Virus record (IMG/VR): IMGVR_UViG_3300047320_000285
Location: 1-64,000 of that record
Origin: a virus
DNA length: 64,000 bases
Strand: one strand, 5' to 3'
Made by a program: the position numbers and the translations under genes. Each line of letters opens with the position of its first letter. Position 1 is the first letter of the stretch. Positions 14,002 through 23,807 of this stretch are shown here, in pieces. The notes under the pieces were generated by a model, which searched no databases, was not told the origin of the DNA, and saw nothing but the letters and a program-made list of their open reading frames with translations.

Positions 14002-16926
14002 TTAATTACCCGACGGGTTCGGATCGTACGGCACGAACACCACCGTCACCGCTTCGGCGACGATCAGCGAGTTATCGCCTTGCGCCACCAGCACCTTCTT
14101 CAACCCACAGCGCGTCGAGTCATCCACCACCGTGAACACCGGCATGTTGACCGCCCCGGTGACGATCGCCAACTGCTGGGCAATCACGTCGCTGCCGAAC
14201 ACCGACTTCAGTGCGTCGAGTGCCACGTCAATCGCAAAGGTCGGATTCTGCAACTGCGCCTGCAGCGTGTTGATCGCCGCCGTGGTGAGCTGGGTAGTCA
14301 GGTCGGTGTTTTGCGTGGTCTGCGGGCTGACGTAGAGTGTGAGCTGGAACGACTGCCCAGCCGGCACGCCCACCTTCAGACCATTCTGATTGATGACGTA
14401 GATGTCACCCATCGTGGCTTGCGGATAGAAGAAGATCTCGGTCTGCTCCAACAGGATCTGCTGCAACGGCACCAGATCGTTGAGCAACCACGACAGCACC
14501 GTATTCACCAGCTCCTGACGATAACCGGTGGCCGCCGAGTCCGTCGCAAAGAAGTACGCCCCCTCGATCAACATCAGATCGAGTTGCCGCTCCAGATCGC
14601 GCTGACCGCCGGGCACCGGGATACCGGAGGCATCCGTTACCACGTCCCCGGCATGATGATCAATGATCGGCTGACCATTGGCATCGAGCTGCGGATCGCC
14701 CTTGTGGTGGAGAATCGTCATGGTCGGTTGACCATCCACAAAGGTGATGTACGACCCGTTGGCATCCGTTTGGTAGATGTCTTCGGTGTACAGGCGCGGT
14801 ACATCGGTGGCATACGTCTGGTACGGAATCGCTCCAATCACCGAGCGCGCCCGCGCCCACAGTGTCGTCAGGGAACTCCCAAACTGCAGACGGATCTTCT
14901 CCCACTGAATCCCCACCGAGGTGGTTGGAATCAGGAACAACCCCAGCATCTGATCGAACGGCTTGGACTTGTAGGTCGCCGGGTCCATCGGCGCGGAGGT
15001 CGAGTAGAGCAGATTGAACTGCGTCGTCAGGGCGGCTTTGACGATCCGCGCATCCGTGGTGAACATGAAGAACTTGCTCAGCTCCATGTCGTCATTGCTG
15101 TCGATGTTAAACGTGGTCGACAGGTCAAACGTGAACACCCGCTCGCCTGAGGTCGGGTCCAGCCCTTGCAGCACGCCGTTGACGTAGGCTGGATCCTGCT
15201 CCCCTACCGGCACGAAGGCCAGCTGCACCGCCACCTGATTATCCGCCAGTGCTTTGTAGGCAGCCGAGGACGCCGTCTTGACCACCAGCTGATAGCCGGT
15301 GCTGGTGCGCTGCAGCTGGTAAGCCCCGGTCGACACCTGCAAGCCGGTGGTGTCGTTGTCGTCCTGAAAGATCGTGGTGATCGCACTGGGCGCGTCGAGG
15401 TAGTACGGCCGCAGGGCAAACTCGACACCCGTTGTGTCCAGCACGTAATGCCACGGTGTGTAGAAGAAGTCGTACGAGTTCACCCCCAAGGCCCGTTGGC
15501 TGGGGGCCAGTGCCAACAACGCCGCGACTTCCGAAGCCGGCGCGACCTGAATCACTCCATTCACGTTCTTGTAGATCGTGTCGGGGGTAATCGTCATACT
15601 CGCGCCGTTATCCACCACGGTGGTGAGGGCGGCGAGCTGCGACATCGAGGTGGTGATCGTCTCGATACTGGCTGCCGCTGCCGTGATTAGTTCCGGGTTG
15701 GTCGGCGTTGGCATCGGCTTGGTGGCCAGATACGTCCGGTTGGTGATATTGTCAACGTTCTTGACAATCGAGTAGCCGTTCTCGTTTAACTTCGCCTGAA
15801 TCTGCGCCGGGGTAATCGGGAGATTGATCGGCCCGGTGGCGTTGTTAATCACTCGCTCGCGCAGGGTCGCAAAGTCCAAGGCCGCGGCCCCACCCAGCGT
15901 GACGGCGTCGCCCATGATCTGGACGATCTGCAAGGAGTTCATCGGTGCCGTGAAGGCCGTCAGATCGTTGCTGTCCACGGCTGTCCACTTGGCGGTGAAG
16001 GCACTCGACGGATACGCGCCCATATCCACCGAGATGTCACCCTGCGTCTCGTAGAAGTCGCAACGGATCTTGGTCGACCCCAGCTGCCCGCTGGTCATGT
16101 AGATGTTCGGGATGGTCACGGTCACCACCTGACCCGTGACCGCAATTACCGCCGTTGGCTTGGTGACATCGAACACTTCCGGCGTCATGGTCGTCAGCAT
16201 CTCGGTCCACGTGCCATCGCTATTCTGAAACCACACCCGGGTGAAGTAATAGCTGAAGGTCAACTGGAAGACCATCTTGAACGTCTGCGCGACGGTGGCC
16301 GGTGCCGTCTGCGAGGTCAAGGTCATTTGGTACAGCGGGATCTCGAAATACAGCATGTCGATTCCCGACACCCGACGGATTTCCCAGTTAATCACGTTGG
16401 TCGTCAGTGCCTGCAGGGGCGTGACTTCGGTGGCATCGTACATCACCTGCAAACCACCGTGCTGCAACTGACGGATCTGGATCGGGTACTGTAGCGTGAA
16501 TACAATGCCGGCCACTGTGACCGTCGAGTTACGCGGGATCACCAGCATCGAAATGCCAGTCGTCGGATCCACCACCATCTTGCCGACCAGCTCATCTTTC
16601 GAGAACGCAAAGCCCAGCGTAGTGGTGGAGGGTTTGGCGAAGATGTCGATGTAATCCCAGTCGCTCATGTGCGGATACAGATCGGTGGGCGTTTGCGCCA
16701 CACTCGGATACTGCAAGCGGGTCCGCGTCTGGTCTTTGGCCATCGCCCCACTGGTCATCACCGCTGCCATCTCCATCGAGAAGACAAACGGATTGGATGC
16801 ATCGACCACATCGACCTGACCATTGAGCAGCACGTTCAGGTAGTCCAGCGCGTCCTTCTGGATCAGCGCAGGTTGATACTGATAACCCGCCATGTTGTCG
16901 AGAAATGCGGAAAGAGAGTCTGCCAT
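14002..16926 (-). CDS. Large virion protein, probable baseplate or tail component
   Basis: 974 aa from ATG 16926 (MADSLSAFLDNMAGYQYQPAL), 14 nt after the upstream gene; 35 extra in-frame codons before it overlap that gene and are not used. The protein is rich in Thr, Val, Asn and Gln and poor in charge, the composition of beta-rich virion proteins. Repeated beta-type segments are visible but I cannot name a domain. The C-terminal part (QRDLERQLDLMLIEGAYFF onward) with long helices is the kind of end seen in large baseplate wedge proteins, which is a guess. Paired with the 375-aa gene before it in a two-gene minus-strand operon. Confidence 0.72.
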   Translation of the reverse strand: MADSLSAFLDNMAGYQYQPALIQKDALDYLNVLLNGQVDVVDASNPFVFSMEMAAVMTSGAMAKDQTRTRLQYPSVAQTPTDLYPHMSDWDYIDIFAKPSTTTLGFAFSKDELVGKMVVDPTTGISMLVIPRNSTVTVAGIVFTLQYPIQIRQLQHGGLQVMYDATEVTPLQALTTNVINWEIRRVSGIDMLYFEIPLYQMTLTSQTAPATVAQTFKMVFQLTFSYYFTRVWFQNSDGTWTEMLTTMTPEVFDVTKPTAVIAVTGQVVTVTIPNIYMTSGQLGSTKIRCDFYETQGDISVDMGAYPSSAFTAKWTAVDSNDLTAFTAPMNSLQIVQIMGDAVTLGGAAALDFATLRERVINNATGPINLPITPAQIQAKLNENGYSIVKNVDNITNRTYLATKPMPTPTNPELITAAAASIETITTSMSQLAALTTVVDNGASMTITPDTIYKNVNGVIQVAPASEVAALLALAPSQRALGVNSYDFFYTPWHYVLDTTGVEFALRPYYLDAPSAITTIFQDDNDTTGLQVSTGAYQLQRTSTGYQLVVKTASSAAYKALADNQVAVQLAFVPVGEQDPAYVNGVLQGLDPTSGERVFTFDLSTTFNIDSNDDMELSKFFMFTTDARIVKAALTTQFNLLYSTSAPMDPATYKSKPFDQMLGLFLIPTTSVGIQWEKIRLQFGSSLTTLWARARSVIGAIPYQTYATDVPRLYTEDIYQTDANGSYITFVDGQPTMTILHHKGDPQLDANGQPIIDHHAGDVVTDASGIPVPGGQRDLERQLDLMLIEGAYFFATDSAATGYRQELVNTVLSWLLNDLVPLQQILLEQTEIFFYPQATMGDIYVINQNGLKVGVPAGQSFQLTLYVSPQTTQNTDLTTQLTTAAINTLQAQLQNPTFAIDVALDALKSVFGSDVIAQQLAIVTGAVNMPVFTVVDDSTRCGLKKVLVAQGDNSLIVAEAVTVVFVPYDPNPSGN

Positions 16927-16940
16927 GTCTGTCGTCCGTG

Positions 16941-18068
16941 TTAGCTTGCGGCCTGTACTTGTACCGTTTGTGCCTGTTGCTGCTGCACGAGGGGCAAGCG
17001 GGTGTTGAAGTCCTGCGTATCCACCCACCACTCCAGTTCGTAGGTGATCGGGTTAATGCGCGGATAGCCTCGGTTATTGAAAATAGGCAGTGCCGCCAGT
17101 GGCACTTTGGTGTAATACGGGTTGGTCTGGTTGGGCGGCTTGCCGGTGAACTTGCCCGCCTGCATACCGTCGTTAAACAGTCCCGTGGTGCGGTTAAACT
17201 CATCGACCAGAATGTCGTCCATGTACATCACCCCATTACTGTGGAAGGTAATGGCGATCTGCGAGTTGTTCTGGTTGATCGGATGGTCGGCGTCGTGGTT
17301 AATCGCCGCCCCATACGGCGCGTTGGTCGGGTAGCTCGCACCGGTCGCGGCAATCTTGGTGACAAAGCGTCGCGAGGGATCGAGCACCAGCCGGTAGATC
17401 CGGCTCATGTAGTCGATTTCATTGGCCAGCAGTGCGTCCGGATAGGGGATAATCATGCCACGATAGACCAGTGACGAGTACCACAGCCACGTCATCATCA
17501 TCAGGAGAATCGGGTCACCCGGGATGTTGCGGAAAGTGGCTGTAATATCGTATGTCCCGTATTGCTCGACGACACTGTCGACGAAACTATATGACTCTTT
17601 GGCGACCCCTTCATGAGACGTAAAAGATTGCACCTCCACATCCGGCCAACCGGTGCAGGACAGGAGCGTGTTAGTCAGCAACGGAATGAAGGCTTGCTGG
17701 GGATCCACAAAGTCGCTCGAGACGCCTTGGCTTTGCGCCAACGTTGGATCCAGCAGACACCGGACGATACGCTGGTAGCTGTTGGGAATAATGGACAGCA
17801 GTGGTCCGAATTGACGAACCGTGCGGATATTATCCGGCGACAAGTTCATTCGTGGCCGGGTGAAAAACGTGAGACCGTAGTAATCACGATTGATCCCGAT
17901 CGACCCGGGCGTCTGACGGTGGTTGATACCGTAGATGTTATCCCCGATAGCACTCTGAATCGAGCCGACCGAGGTTTGTTGCCAGACCTGTTCAACAGCC
18001 GGAGCCAACAACTTGCCGTTGGCTTGGTAGAAGGCCTCAGCTGTATCGATGAGGTACGGATCAGCCAT
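16941..18068 (-). CDS. Virion structural protein, 375 aa
   Basis: ATG 18068. Aromatic-rich, beta-type protein with RPRMNLSPDNIRTVRQFG near residue 75, a conserved-looking CTGWPDVEVQSFTSHEG segment near 140, and a Gln-rich, low-complexity C-terminus (about 360-375). No signal peptide, no membrane helix. The gene starts 37 bp from the divergent gene 18106 and runs into the 974-aa protein, so both are probably made and assembled together. Tail-tube, collar or baseplate roles are all possible; no family is recognised. Confidence 0.7.
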   Translation of the reverse strand: MADPYLIDTAEAFYQANGKLLAPAVEQVWQQTSVGSIQSAIGDNIYGINHRQTPGSIGINRDYYGLTFFTRPRMNLSPDNIRTVRQFGPLLSIIPNSYQRIVRCLLDPTLAQSQGVSSDFVDPQQAFIPLLTNTLLSCTGWPDVEVQSFTSHEGVAKESYSFVDSVVEQYGTYDITATFRNIPGDPILLMMMTWLWYSSLVYRGMIIPYPDALLANEIDYMSRIYRLVLDPSRRFVTKIAATGASYPTNAPYGAAINHDADHPINQNNSQIAITFHSNGVMYMDDILVDEFNRTTGLFNDGMQAGKFTGKPPNQTNPYYTKVPLAALPIFNNRGYPRINPITYELEWWVDTQDFNTRLPLVQQQQAQTVQVQAAS

Positions 18069-18105
18069 TTTGTATCCCTTTTTTCAATTTCATTAGGAAG
18101 CGCTC

Positions 18106-19200
18106 ATGTCCAACAATTTCCAAAGCCTGCAGGACGCCGTGCGGACTTGCGTCGACGCGTGGAAGGCGGGTCGTACCGACAGCTTGATCGATTTTACCAA
18201 GCCCACCCGGGTCGAGCCCGTGGCACTGGTCGATGCGGCGGTGCTGCACAACGACATGTTGCCCGAAGTCATGCAGTCGTTGCTGTCGATTTTCACCGGT
18301 TACTACTTGCAAGCCATCTCGGTGATGGCCACGGTCGGCAACGTCCAGGTGCTGCGCCAGCTCGATCGCCTGAACCCCGAGCGCGATCTGCTCGAGAACG
18401 TCGCCTCGAGCAACTACTTCGTGATGGCGAAGGAGAACTACGTCGACCGCCTGCCGATGCCGCTGCGTTCCACGGCCCTCGAAGCCGATGACGTGCAGGC
18501 AGAAAAAGACGTCGCTGCCCTCGGCGTCACCAAGGACGCGATTGCGTCGGCTAAGGAGTTGTCGAACCTCTCCGTGGGTAAGCTCCTGAATGTGGAAATT
18601 CAGGATGGCGGGCAGAAACAAAGCATCACCGTGAACGTGCGGGTGATTGCGTCCAGCGTACCCACAAAGGCGCTGATTCATATCTTGACGCTCGACGGCG
18701 AAGACAAAGGCTGGAAGGACCGCATGCGCGGCTTTTTCAGTGGTCGTCTGAAGGGCATCCGCGACATGGTGTTCTGCCAAGACCTGATCGATGCGCACCG
18801 CAAGAACCTGATCGCGGATAAGGACGGGGCTTATACGACCATCAGCAAGCGCGCCAGTGGCAATGCGTTGTCGACGATCGTCTCGGGCGGCGGTAACTCG
18901 TCCGTGGCGACGGCGTCGAACATGGTGGTGATGAGCGAGGCCTCGGCACAAGAACTCGAACTGTCGATGGCCGGCCGTCTGTCGGAGTTCCATGCGCGTG
19001 AAAAGATGCTGCGTGAAACGACCATCATGCTGATGGCAGTGATCGATCCGATGTTTGACCGTGTCACGATCTACCATCGCGGGATTGCCCAGCCGACCGA
19101 AGTGGGTCTGCGTGATCTGAAGGTGGCCAACAAGGGTAGCGGCCCCGACGTGGGCGACATCCTGAAAGCTTATCAAGTCGGCGCGGCTCCTGCGCTGTAA
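18106..19200 (+). CDS. Virion structural protein with candidate prohead-protease site
   Basis: 364 aa, ATG 18106 behind AGGAAG. It begins with a helical 120-residue segment and then has RSTALE|ADDVQAEKD (121-135), the same ALE-acidic pattern seen in the inner-body paralogues, suggesting maturation cleavage. The rest is mixed, with a GGGNSSVATASNMVVMS linker near 270. It heads a run of four co-directional genes (18106, 19229, 20130, 20881) that recalls the phiKZ block leading to its inner-body genes. Exact role unknown. Confidence 0.68.
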   Translation: MSNNFQSLQDAVRTCVDAWKAGRTDSLIDFTKPTRVEPVALVDAAVLHNDMLPEVMQSLLSIFTGYYLQAISVMATVGNVQVLRQLDRLNPERDLLENVASSNYFVMAKENYVDRLPMPLRSTALEADDVQAEKDVAALGVTKDAIASAKELSNLSVGKLLNVEIQDGGQKQSITVNVRVIASSVPTKALIHILTLDGEDKGWKDRMRGFFSGRLKGIRDMVFCQDLIDAHRKNLIADKDGAYTTISKRASGNALSTIVSGGGNSSVATASNMVVMSEASAQELELSMAGRLSEFHAREKMLRETTIMLMAVIDPMFDRVTIYHRGIAQPTEVGLRDLKVANKGSGPDVGDILKAYQVGAAPAL

Positions 19201-19228
19201 CTGCTACCAACAAGACCAAGGTCGTGCA

Positions 19229-20137
19229 ATGAAAATCGATCAGTTTTTCAAGTCCCTGCTGCCGTCGTTCTCCAAGGACACGGTGCTGGAAGACTGCCGC
19301 ATCACCGCTGGCGAGATCAAGGAAACGGTCAAGCCCGCGTACGATGAAGGCGCCAAGCTTCTGAAGAACTGGAAGTTCAAGTCGCCAGAAGTCGAGTCGC
19401 TCGGCAAGACGTTCAGTTCGCTGGTGCAAAAGACCCATGGCAACATGGTGGTCACCATCGAGCAGAAGATCCCGGCCGTGCTGGAGAACCTCGCCCAAGT
19501 CGAGGAACTTATCAAGGCCAACTACAACGAAGACGTCGCCGCCGGCGGCCTCACCTACCTGAAGGCGCAGCTGCTGCAGTTCGTCGAAGGCGCGAGCTTC
19601 TTCGCCAAGTACAGCCGGGCCCTGTTGAACTACATCTACGTGCACGAGTCGGCCCCGTTTGTCAAGGAAACCGACGAGCAGTTCGATGCGGTGCAGGAGT
19701 CGTTGATCCCGGCCGAAGTCGCTTACATCCAGAACAACTTCCAGTCGTTCTGCGTGGTGCTTAACGCGCTGTCAGGCGCGAATGGCGACATCAAGAAACA
19801 GCTCGCCGAAGTGCCGGACATCGCCATCACTGACGACAACGTGCAGACGCTGCCTGCGTCAGTGGGCGCCGCCAAGCTCGACCCGCTGAAGTTTGGTTTC
19901 GTGCCGGTGTTTCTGAACCCGATCTACCACATCCGCATGTCGATCGCCGAGTGGCAAATCGAGCAGTACAAGCTCGCCCAGCGCGAGTTGCAGATGCTGC
20001 AGATGCGCAAGCTCAACCTCGAGAAGCTCAAAGAGGGTCAACCCAACCCGGTGCTGCAACAGAAGCTGGGTGAGACCGAGCGGGCGATCCACGGCCTGAA
20101 AGCGAAGATCGCCAAGATGGAGCGTGACTATGCCTGA
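19229..20137 (+). CDS. Hypothetical virion-region protein with C-terminal coiled coil
   Basis: 302 aa, ATG 19229. Helical throughout, with a long charged C-terminal helix from about 240 (EWQIEQYKLAQRELQMLQMR onward) that should form a coiled coil. No signal peptide or enzymatic motif. Overlaps the next gene's start by 8 nt, which indicates coupled translation. Assigned to the head/structural operon by position only. Confidence 0.7.
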   Translation: MKIDQFFKSLLPSFSKDTVLEDCRITAGEIKETVKPAYDEGAKLLKNWKFKSPEVESLGKTFSSLVQKTHGNMVVTIEQKIPAVLENLAQVEELIKANYNEDVAAGGLTYLKAQLLQFVEGASFFAKYSRALLNYIYVHESAPFVKETDEQFDAVQESLIPAEVAYIQNNFQSFCVVLNALSGANGDIKKQLAEVPDIAITDDNVQTLPASVGAAKLDPLKFGFVPVFLNPIYHIRMSIAEWQIEQYKLAQRELQMLQMRKLNLEKLKEGQPNPVLQQKLGETERAIHGLKAKIAKMERDYA

Positions 20138-20750
20138 ACTCGCGCAGAGCGCGGGCTTCATCCTCTACCCCCGGGGTTTCTTCGGGGCGGAGCTGAAGCC
20201 TTCGATCAAGAAGCACATCAACCCGTTCTCCTCGGAAGTCAAGCGGCTGCAACCGAGCGTGAGCCTGTTCCACAACAACCGCTCGGGTGACCCGGTCAAG
20301 GTCAACGAAGACGTCGAAGCGCTGTACGCGCAGCTGATCTCGCGCGAAGAGACTATCGATGACTTCGTGTTCCGCGAAGCGATCCTCAACTGTGCGCTGT
20401 CGGCGTTTGGCACCCAGCAGTTTGATTTCTGGTACAGCCAGCAGCAGTACATTCCGTCGGCCGGTAATCTGCATCGGGAGTTCCTCGAGGACATCCTGCA
20501 GTTTATCTCCACCGGCACGCGCTGCATGCATCTACAAACGTGGAATGATCTGATCAATTCCAACGACACCGGCCATCGTCAGACCGTGCTGTCCGAGAAG
20601 GCCATGGCGTTCTTTGGCGTCTCGAGCAATGGCCTTCGTCGCGAGTCGCGTAACAGCCGCTTGGTGGATGTGCTGATTGCGTGGACCAGCCAACCCGGCG
20701 GGTTCATGGATCTGTTGTTCACGCTGCACATTCTGTTCGGCGTGCGTTAA
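20130..20750 (+). CDS. Hypothetical virion-region protein, 206 aa
   Basis: Start taken at ATG 20130 (MPELAQSAGFILYPRGFFG); a GTG two codons earlier is possible. It begins inside the end of the preceding coding region, so the pair is coupled. Mixed alpha/beta, with an FDFWYSQQQYIPSAGNLHRE aromatic segment near 105 and a hydrophobic C-terminal helix (GGFMDLLFTLHILFG) that could contact a membrane or a partner protein. Family not recognised. Confidence 0.7.
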   Translation: MPELAQSAGFILYPRGFFGAELKPSIKKHINPFSSEVKRLQPSVSLFHNNRSGDPVKVNEDVEALYAQLISREETIDDFVFREAILNCALSAFGTQQFDFWYSQQQYIPSAGNLHREFLEDILQFISTGTRCMHLQTWNDLINSNDTGHRQTVLSEKAMAFFGVSSNGLRRESRNSRLVDVLIAWTSQPGGFMDLLFTLHILFGVR

Positions 20751-20880
20751 ACCGGAGCGTGCTCCTAGCCCCAGCCCGCCCAACAAGTATTGTATAGTGG
20801 CGTCGCGCCTGAGCGTGCGATGCCTTCAGAGTACCGCGCGGGTACGTAGTTCCCTTATTATCCTTCGAAGGAGCATCACA
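20751..20880 (+). promoter_or_regulatory. Leader region of the inner-body genes
   Basis: 130 bp without a gene. It contains a TATTGTATAG stretch near 20787-20798, a GTACC/GGTAC hairpin near 20839-20853, and ends in AAGGAG before the next ATG. The following products are probably abundant, so a strong late promoter is expected here; the exact element cannot be defined. Confidence 0.35.
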
Positions 20881-22296
20881 ATGCGTAGCAGCCGTTCGAA
20901 CTTTGGCGCCACTCGTGGCGTCGTCGCAATGGAAGAAGAAGAAATCCGTCAACGCGAAGTCGAAGAAACCCGTCGCCGCGAAGAAGGCGGTGGTGAGCGC
21001 GACGTCACGGACGAAGTGCCGGACAACGCTGACGGCCTCGAAACCGGCCTGCTCGAAGTCGCCGATGAAACCGCCGAAGGCGAAGACATCAGCGAAGACG
21101 TCGATGAAGGCGTGGAAACGGCCGAAGCGCTCGAAAGCCTGCGCATCGTCGTGAAGAACGCAGCAGCCAACGGCGGTTTCGATCGTCACGGTGCCGCCAC
21201 TGCCAAGGTCGCACTCGAAGGCCTGTACAAGCGCGCTGGCTTCAACCTGAAGAAGATCCAGGCGGTTCCCGCACTGGAATCGTTCGGCGGCGTCTCGGAT
21301 CGCGTGCGTTCGACGCTCGCGCTCGAAGCCGACATCAAGCAAAAGCTGTCGAACGTCTGGGAAGCCATCAAGAAGGCGATCCAGACCGCGATCGACTTCG
21401 TCATCGGCCTGTACAACAAGCTGTTCGACAAGGCCACCAAGCTCGAAGCGCGCGCCAAGAAGGTCGCTGAAGTGGCTGGCAAGCTGTCGGGTACGCCGAA
21501 GAACAAGGTGTTCGAGAGCAAGGAACTGGGCCAAGCCCTCGTGCTGGGTTCGGCTGTGCCGGGCGACTCCGCAGGCGCCAAGCGCGTGCTGGAAGTGCTG
21601 AACACGGTGTTCAAGGACTACCCGAGCTTCGTCGACACGCTCGACAAGGCAGCTGGCTACGTCGCCGACCAGAAGGCCGACGCCGTGATGGAAGTGCTGG
21701 AAAAGGGTCAGATCAGCCTCGGCCTCGAGAAGATCTCGAACCCGAGTTCGGCGGGTTTCCAAGTGGCAGACGGTGCAGCCGTCGAACGCTCGGCTGAAAT
21801 GCCCGGCGGCAAGGCGCTCGTGCTCGTGCTGGATGCGTCGGATCCCTCGAAGTCGACCGGCGCGATCGGTGACTTCAATCCGAAGTCGCCGGCTCAGGCT
21901 CCGAACGGTGGCAAGATTCCGGTGCTCGACACCAAGGAAAAGATCATCGACATGGCTAACGTCATTGCCGAGATCGCTGCCCACGTGAAGAACGCCAAGG
22001 GTCTGGTCGGCAAGGCTACCAGCGCGAAGAAGAAGTTGCAATCGTACTGCGACAAGGCTGCGGCCAAGGCAGGCAAGGGCGGCGCAGACGACGCAGAAGG
22101 CAAGGAAAACGGCGCAGCTGTCGGTGGTGCCGCTTCGGCCCTGCGTGGCGTGCTGGCACTGATCGACAAGCCGTTCGCGGCGATCAACACGTACTCGCTC
22201 GAAACGGGTATGCGTCTGCTGCATCAAGCTGAAGCGTCGGTGAAGGAATTCGGCGGCAAGGCTGAAGCCGCTCCGGCCGAAGGCGCGACTGCCTAA
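20881..22296 (+). CDS. Inner-body-like head protein, paralogue 2
   Basis: 471 aa from ATG 20881 behind AAGGAG; the upstream open frame overlaps the previous gene and is ignored. Residues 17-95 are extremely acidic with Glu/Arg-rich helix, then come two candidate maturation sites, VPALE|SFGG (129-137) and TLALE|ADIK (145-153). Immediately after is VWEAIKKAIQTAIDFVIGLY (159-178), the shared VW-x-x-I-x-x-A-I helix of the paralogue family, and a long Lys/Ala/Glu-rich domain. This layout (acidic propeptide, ALE site, amphipathic helix) matches inner-body proteins of phiKZ-type heads. Clear codon bias suggests high expression. Confidence 0.72.
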   Translation: MRSSRSNFGATRGVVAMEEEEIRQREVEETRRREEGGGERDVTDEVPDNADGLETGLLEVADETAEGEDISEDVDEGVETAEALESLRIVVKNAAANGGFDRHGAATAKVALEGLYKRAGFNLKKIQAVPALESFGGVSDRVRSTLALEADIKQKLSNVWEAIKKAIQTAIDFVIGLYNKLFDKATKLEARAKKVAEVAGKLSGTPKNKVFESKELGQALVLGSAVPGDSAGAKRVLEVLNTVFKDYPSFVDTLDKAAGYVADQKADAVMEVLEKGQISLGLEKISNPSSAGFQVADGAAVERSAEMPGGKALVLVLDASDPSKSTGAIGDFNPKSPAQAPNGGKIPVLDTKEKIIDMANVIAEIAAHVKNAKGLVGKATSAKKKLQSYCDKAAAKAGKGGADDAEGKENGAAVGGAASALRGVLALIDKPFAAINTYSLETGMRLLHQAEASVKEFGGKAEAAPAEGATA

Positions 22297-22312
22297 GTCA
22301 GCGTAGCCATGG

Positions 22313-22332
22313 GCCAGCCCTGCGGGGCTGGC
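22313..22332 (+). terminator. Hairpin between inner-body paralogues
   Basis: Perfect 8-bp stem GCCAGCCC / GGGCTGGC with loop TGCG, 17 nt after the stop. No U-run follows (TTGTGACTG), so it may be partial or a stabilising element. Confidence 0.55.
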
Positions 22333-22370
22333 TTGTGACTGTCAACAAATAAACTGCAAAGGCAAAGAAA

Positions 22371-23702
22371 ATGCGCAGACAATTTTTCGCTCTGGAATCG
22401 GGCACGCCGAACGTGGCCCCGGTCCGGATGCTGTCCCTCGAAGAAGAGATGTTGATGGTCGACGAAGCGGCTCAGGACGAGTCGCAAGTCGAACGGGACC
22501 TCTCCGAATCGGAACGTGTCATCGAAGTCTCGGACGCCCTCGAAGACGTGGCGGTCGTCGCCGACGGCATCGAAGCAGCGACGCCGGGCGAAGTGGCGCT
22601 GATCGACACGGCCTCGCAAATGGCCGTGGCAGGTACGGACATCGAACCGGAACAAGTCGTGCCGGCGATGGAATCGTACATGGGCAAGCGTATCGCCACG
22701 GAAACCATCCGTGAAACCGCGCGTACCATCTGGGAAAACATCCAAGCCTTCCTCACGAAGGTCTGGAACCAGATCGTGGCCTACTTCCGTGTCGGCGCCG
22801 TGGTGCCGATGGTCGAGAAGCGCATCGCGTCGCTCGAGAAGAAGGTCGGCGAACTCGGCAAGCTGAAAGAAGGCTCGGGCAACATCAAGCTCAAGTCGAG
22901 CTTCCTCGCCGTCAAGGGCAAGACGGTGTCGACTGTTGGCGAGCTGGGCAAGGCGTTCACGGAAGTCGAGAAGACCGCCGAGTTCGTGTTCGGTGCCAAC
23001 GCCGAAGAAGTGGCCAAGCACGGTGAAGCGCTGGCGGCTGTGATCGGCAAGTTCACGCCCGAGAACCACGCTGAAGTCATGAAGGAACTGCTCGAGACGT
23101 TCGACGGTTTCAAGGCTGCGGTCGTGCCGAGCGGCAAGAGCGGTAAGGATGGCGACTACGAGATCAGCTCCGGTCCGGAACTGCTCGGTGGTGGTCAGCT
23201 CGTCGGCCGGACGTATTCGCCGACTGCGGGTGCTTCACCGCTGGGTTCGCTCGAGCGCTTCCGCAAGAGCGGTATCACCTACGAAGCGGGCTCGAGCCCG
23301 ACGCCGGCTGAAGGCGAATTCCAGACGCTGAGCGTCGCTGAGATGCAAAGCATGCTCGCCGATGCGAAGAAGCTCCTGAAGACGCTGAAGGACTTCCACG
23401 CGGGTGCCCGTCTGGACAAGCTGAAGAAGGCCGGCGATGCGCTGAAGGCAGCGTCGAAGAAGGCGTCGGGCGAGATCGGCAAGATCAAGCAAGACGACAA
23501 GGGCCAGTCGGCGGTGATCAACGATTACCGTGCAGCACTGAACCTGAACGTCGCGTTCACCCGCTGGGTGCAGTCGCCGGCGCTGCCGTTCTACGGCAAG
23601 TGTCTGTCGGCAGTGAAGGCGCTCACGCACGTCGTCGCTTCCTCGGCTGCGCAGTACGAGTCGAAAGACGCGAAACCGGCTGCTGAAGGCGATAAGAAGT
23701 AA
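22371..23702 (+). CDS. Inner-body-like head protein, paralogue 3
   Basis: 443 aa, ATG 22371 after AAAGGCAAAG. FFALE|SGTP stands right at the N-terminus (5-13), and VPAME|SYMGKR (97-106) marks the end of an acidic propeptide-like stretch. It is followed by TIWENIQAFLTKVWNQIVAY (119-138), aligned with the shared helix in the two other paralogues, and a Lys/Glu-rich helical body. The VPA(L/M)ES(F/Y) motif is conserved with the 20881 gene, showing recent common ancestry. Likely packaged inside the head and cleaved by the prohead protease. Confidence 0.72.
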   Translation: MRRQFFALESGTPNVAPVRMLSLEEEMLMVDEAAQDESQVERDLSESERVIEVSDALEDVAVVADGIEAATPGEVALIDTASQMAVAGTDIEPEQVVPAMESYMGKRIATETIRETARTIWENIQAFLTKVWNQIVAYFRVGAVVPMVEKRIASLEKKVGELGKLKEGSGNIKLKSSFLAVKGKTVSTVGELGKAFTEVEKTAEFVFGANAEEVAKHGEALAAVIGKFTPENHAEVMKELLETFDGFKAAVVPSGKSGKDGDYEISSGPELLGGGQLVGRTYSPTAGASPLGSLERFRKSGITYEAGSSPTPAEGEFQTLSVAEMQSMLADAKKLLKTLKDFHAGARLDKLKKAGDALKAASKKASGEIGKIKQDDKGQSAVINDYRAALNLNVAFTRWVQSPALPFYGKCLSAVKALTHVVASSAAQYESKDAKPAAEGDKK

Positions 23703-23718
23703 ATCGCTGAATGCGCCA

Positions 23719-23757
23719 GCATAAAGCCCGGGGGTTCGCCTCCGGGCTTTATGCCGT
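23719..23757. terminator. Long hairpin terminator with GCATAA/TTATGC arms
   Basis: 13-bp perfect arms GCATAAAGCCCGG (23719-23731) / CCGGGCTTTATGC (23742-23754) around a GGG-TTCG-CCT type loop. The CATAA/TTATG arms extend the stem itself, so the TATGCC tail here is structural. Ends the inner-body operon. Confidence 0.75.
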
Positions 23758-23807
23758 CAGGCATTTTAGTAGATCGTATGATAAGTTCTTTGATACGGGA
23801 TTCTACC

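Noticed and set aside
13945-15150. 401-codon plus-strand open frame inside the 974-aa virion gene
   Set aside because: Arg/His-rich shadow of the minus-strand gene; no binding site or recognisable protein.
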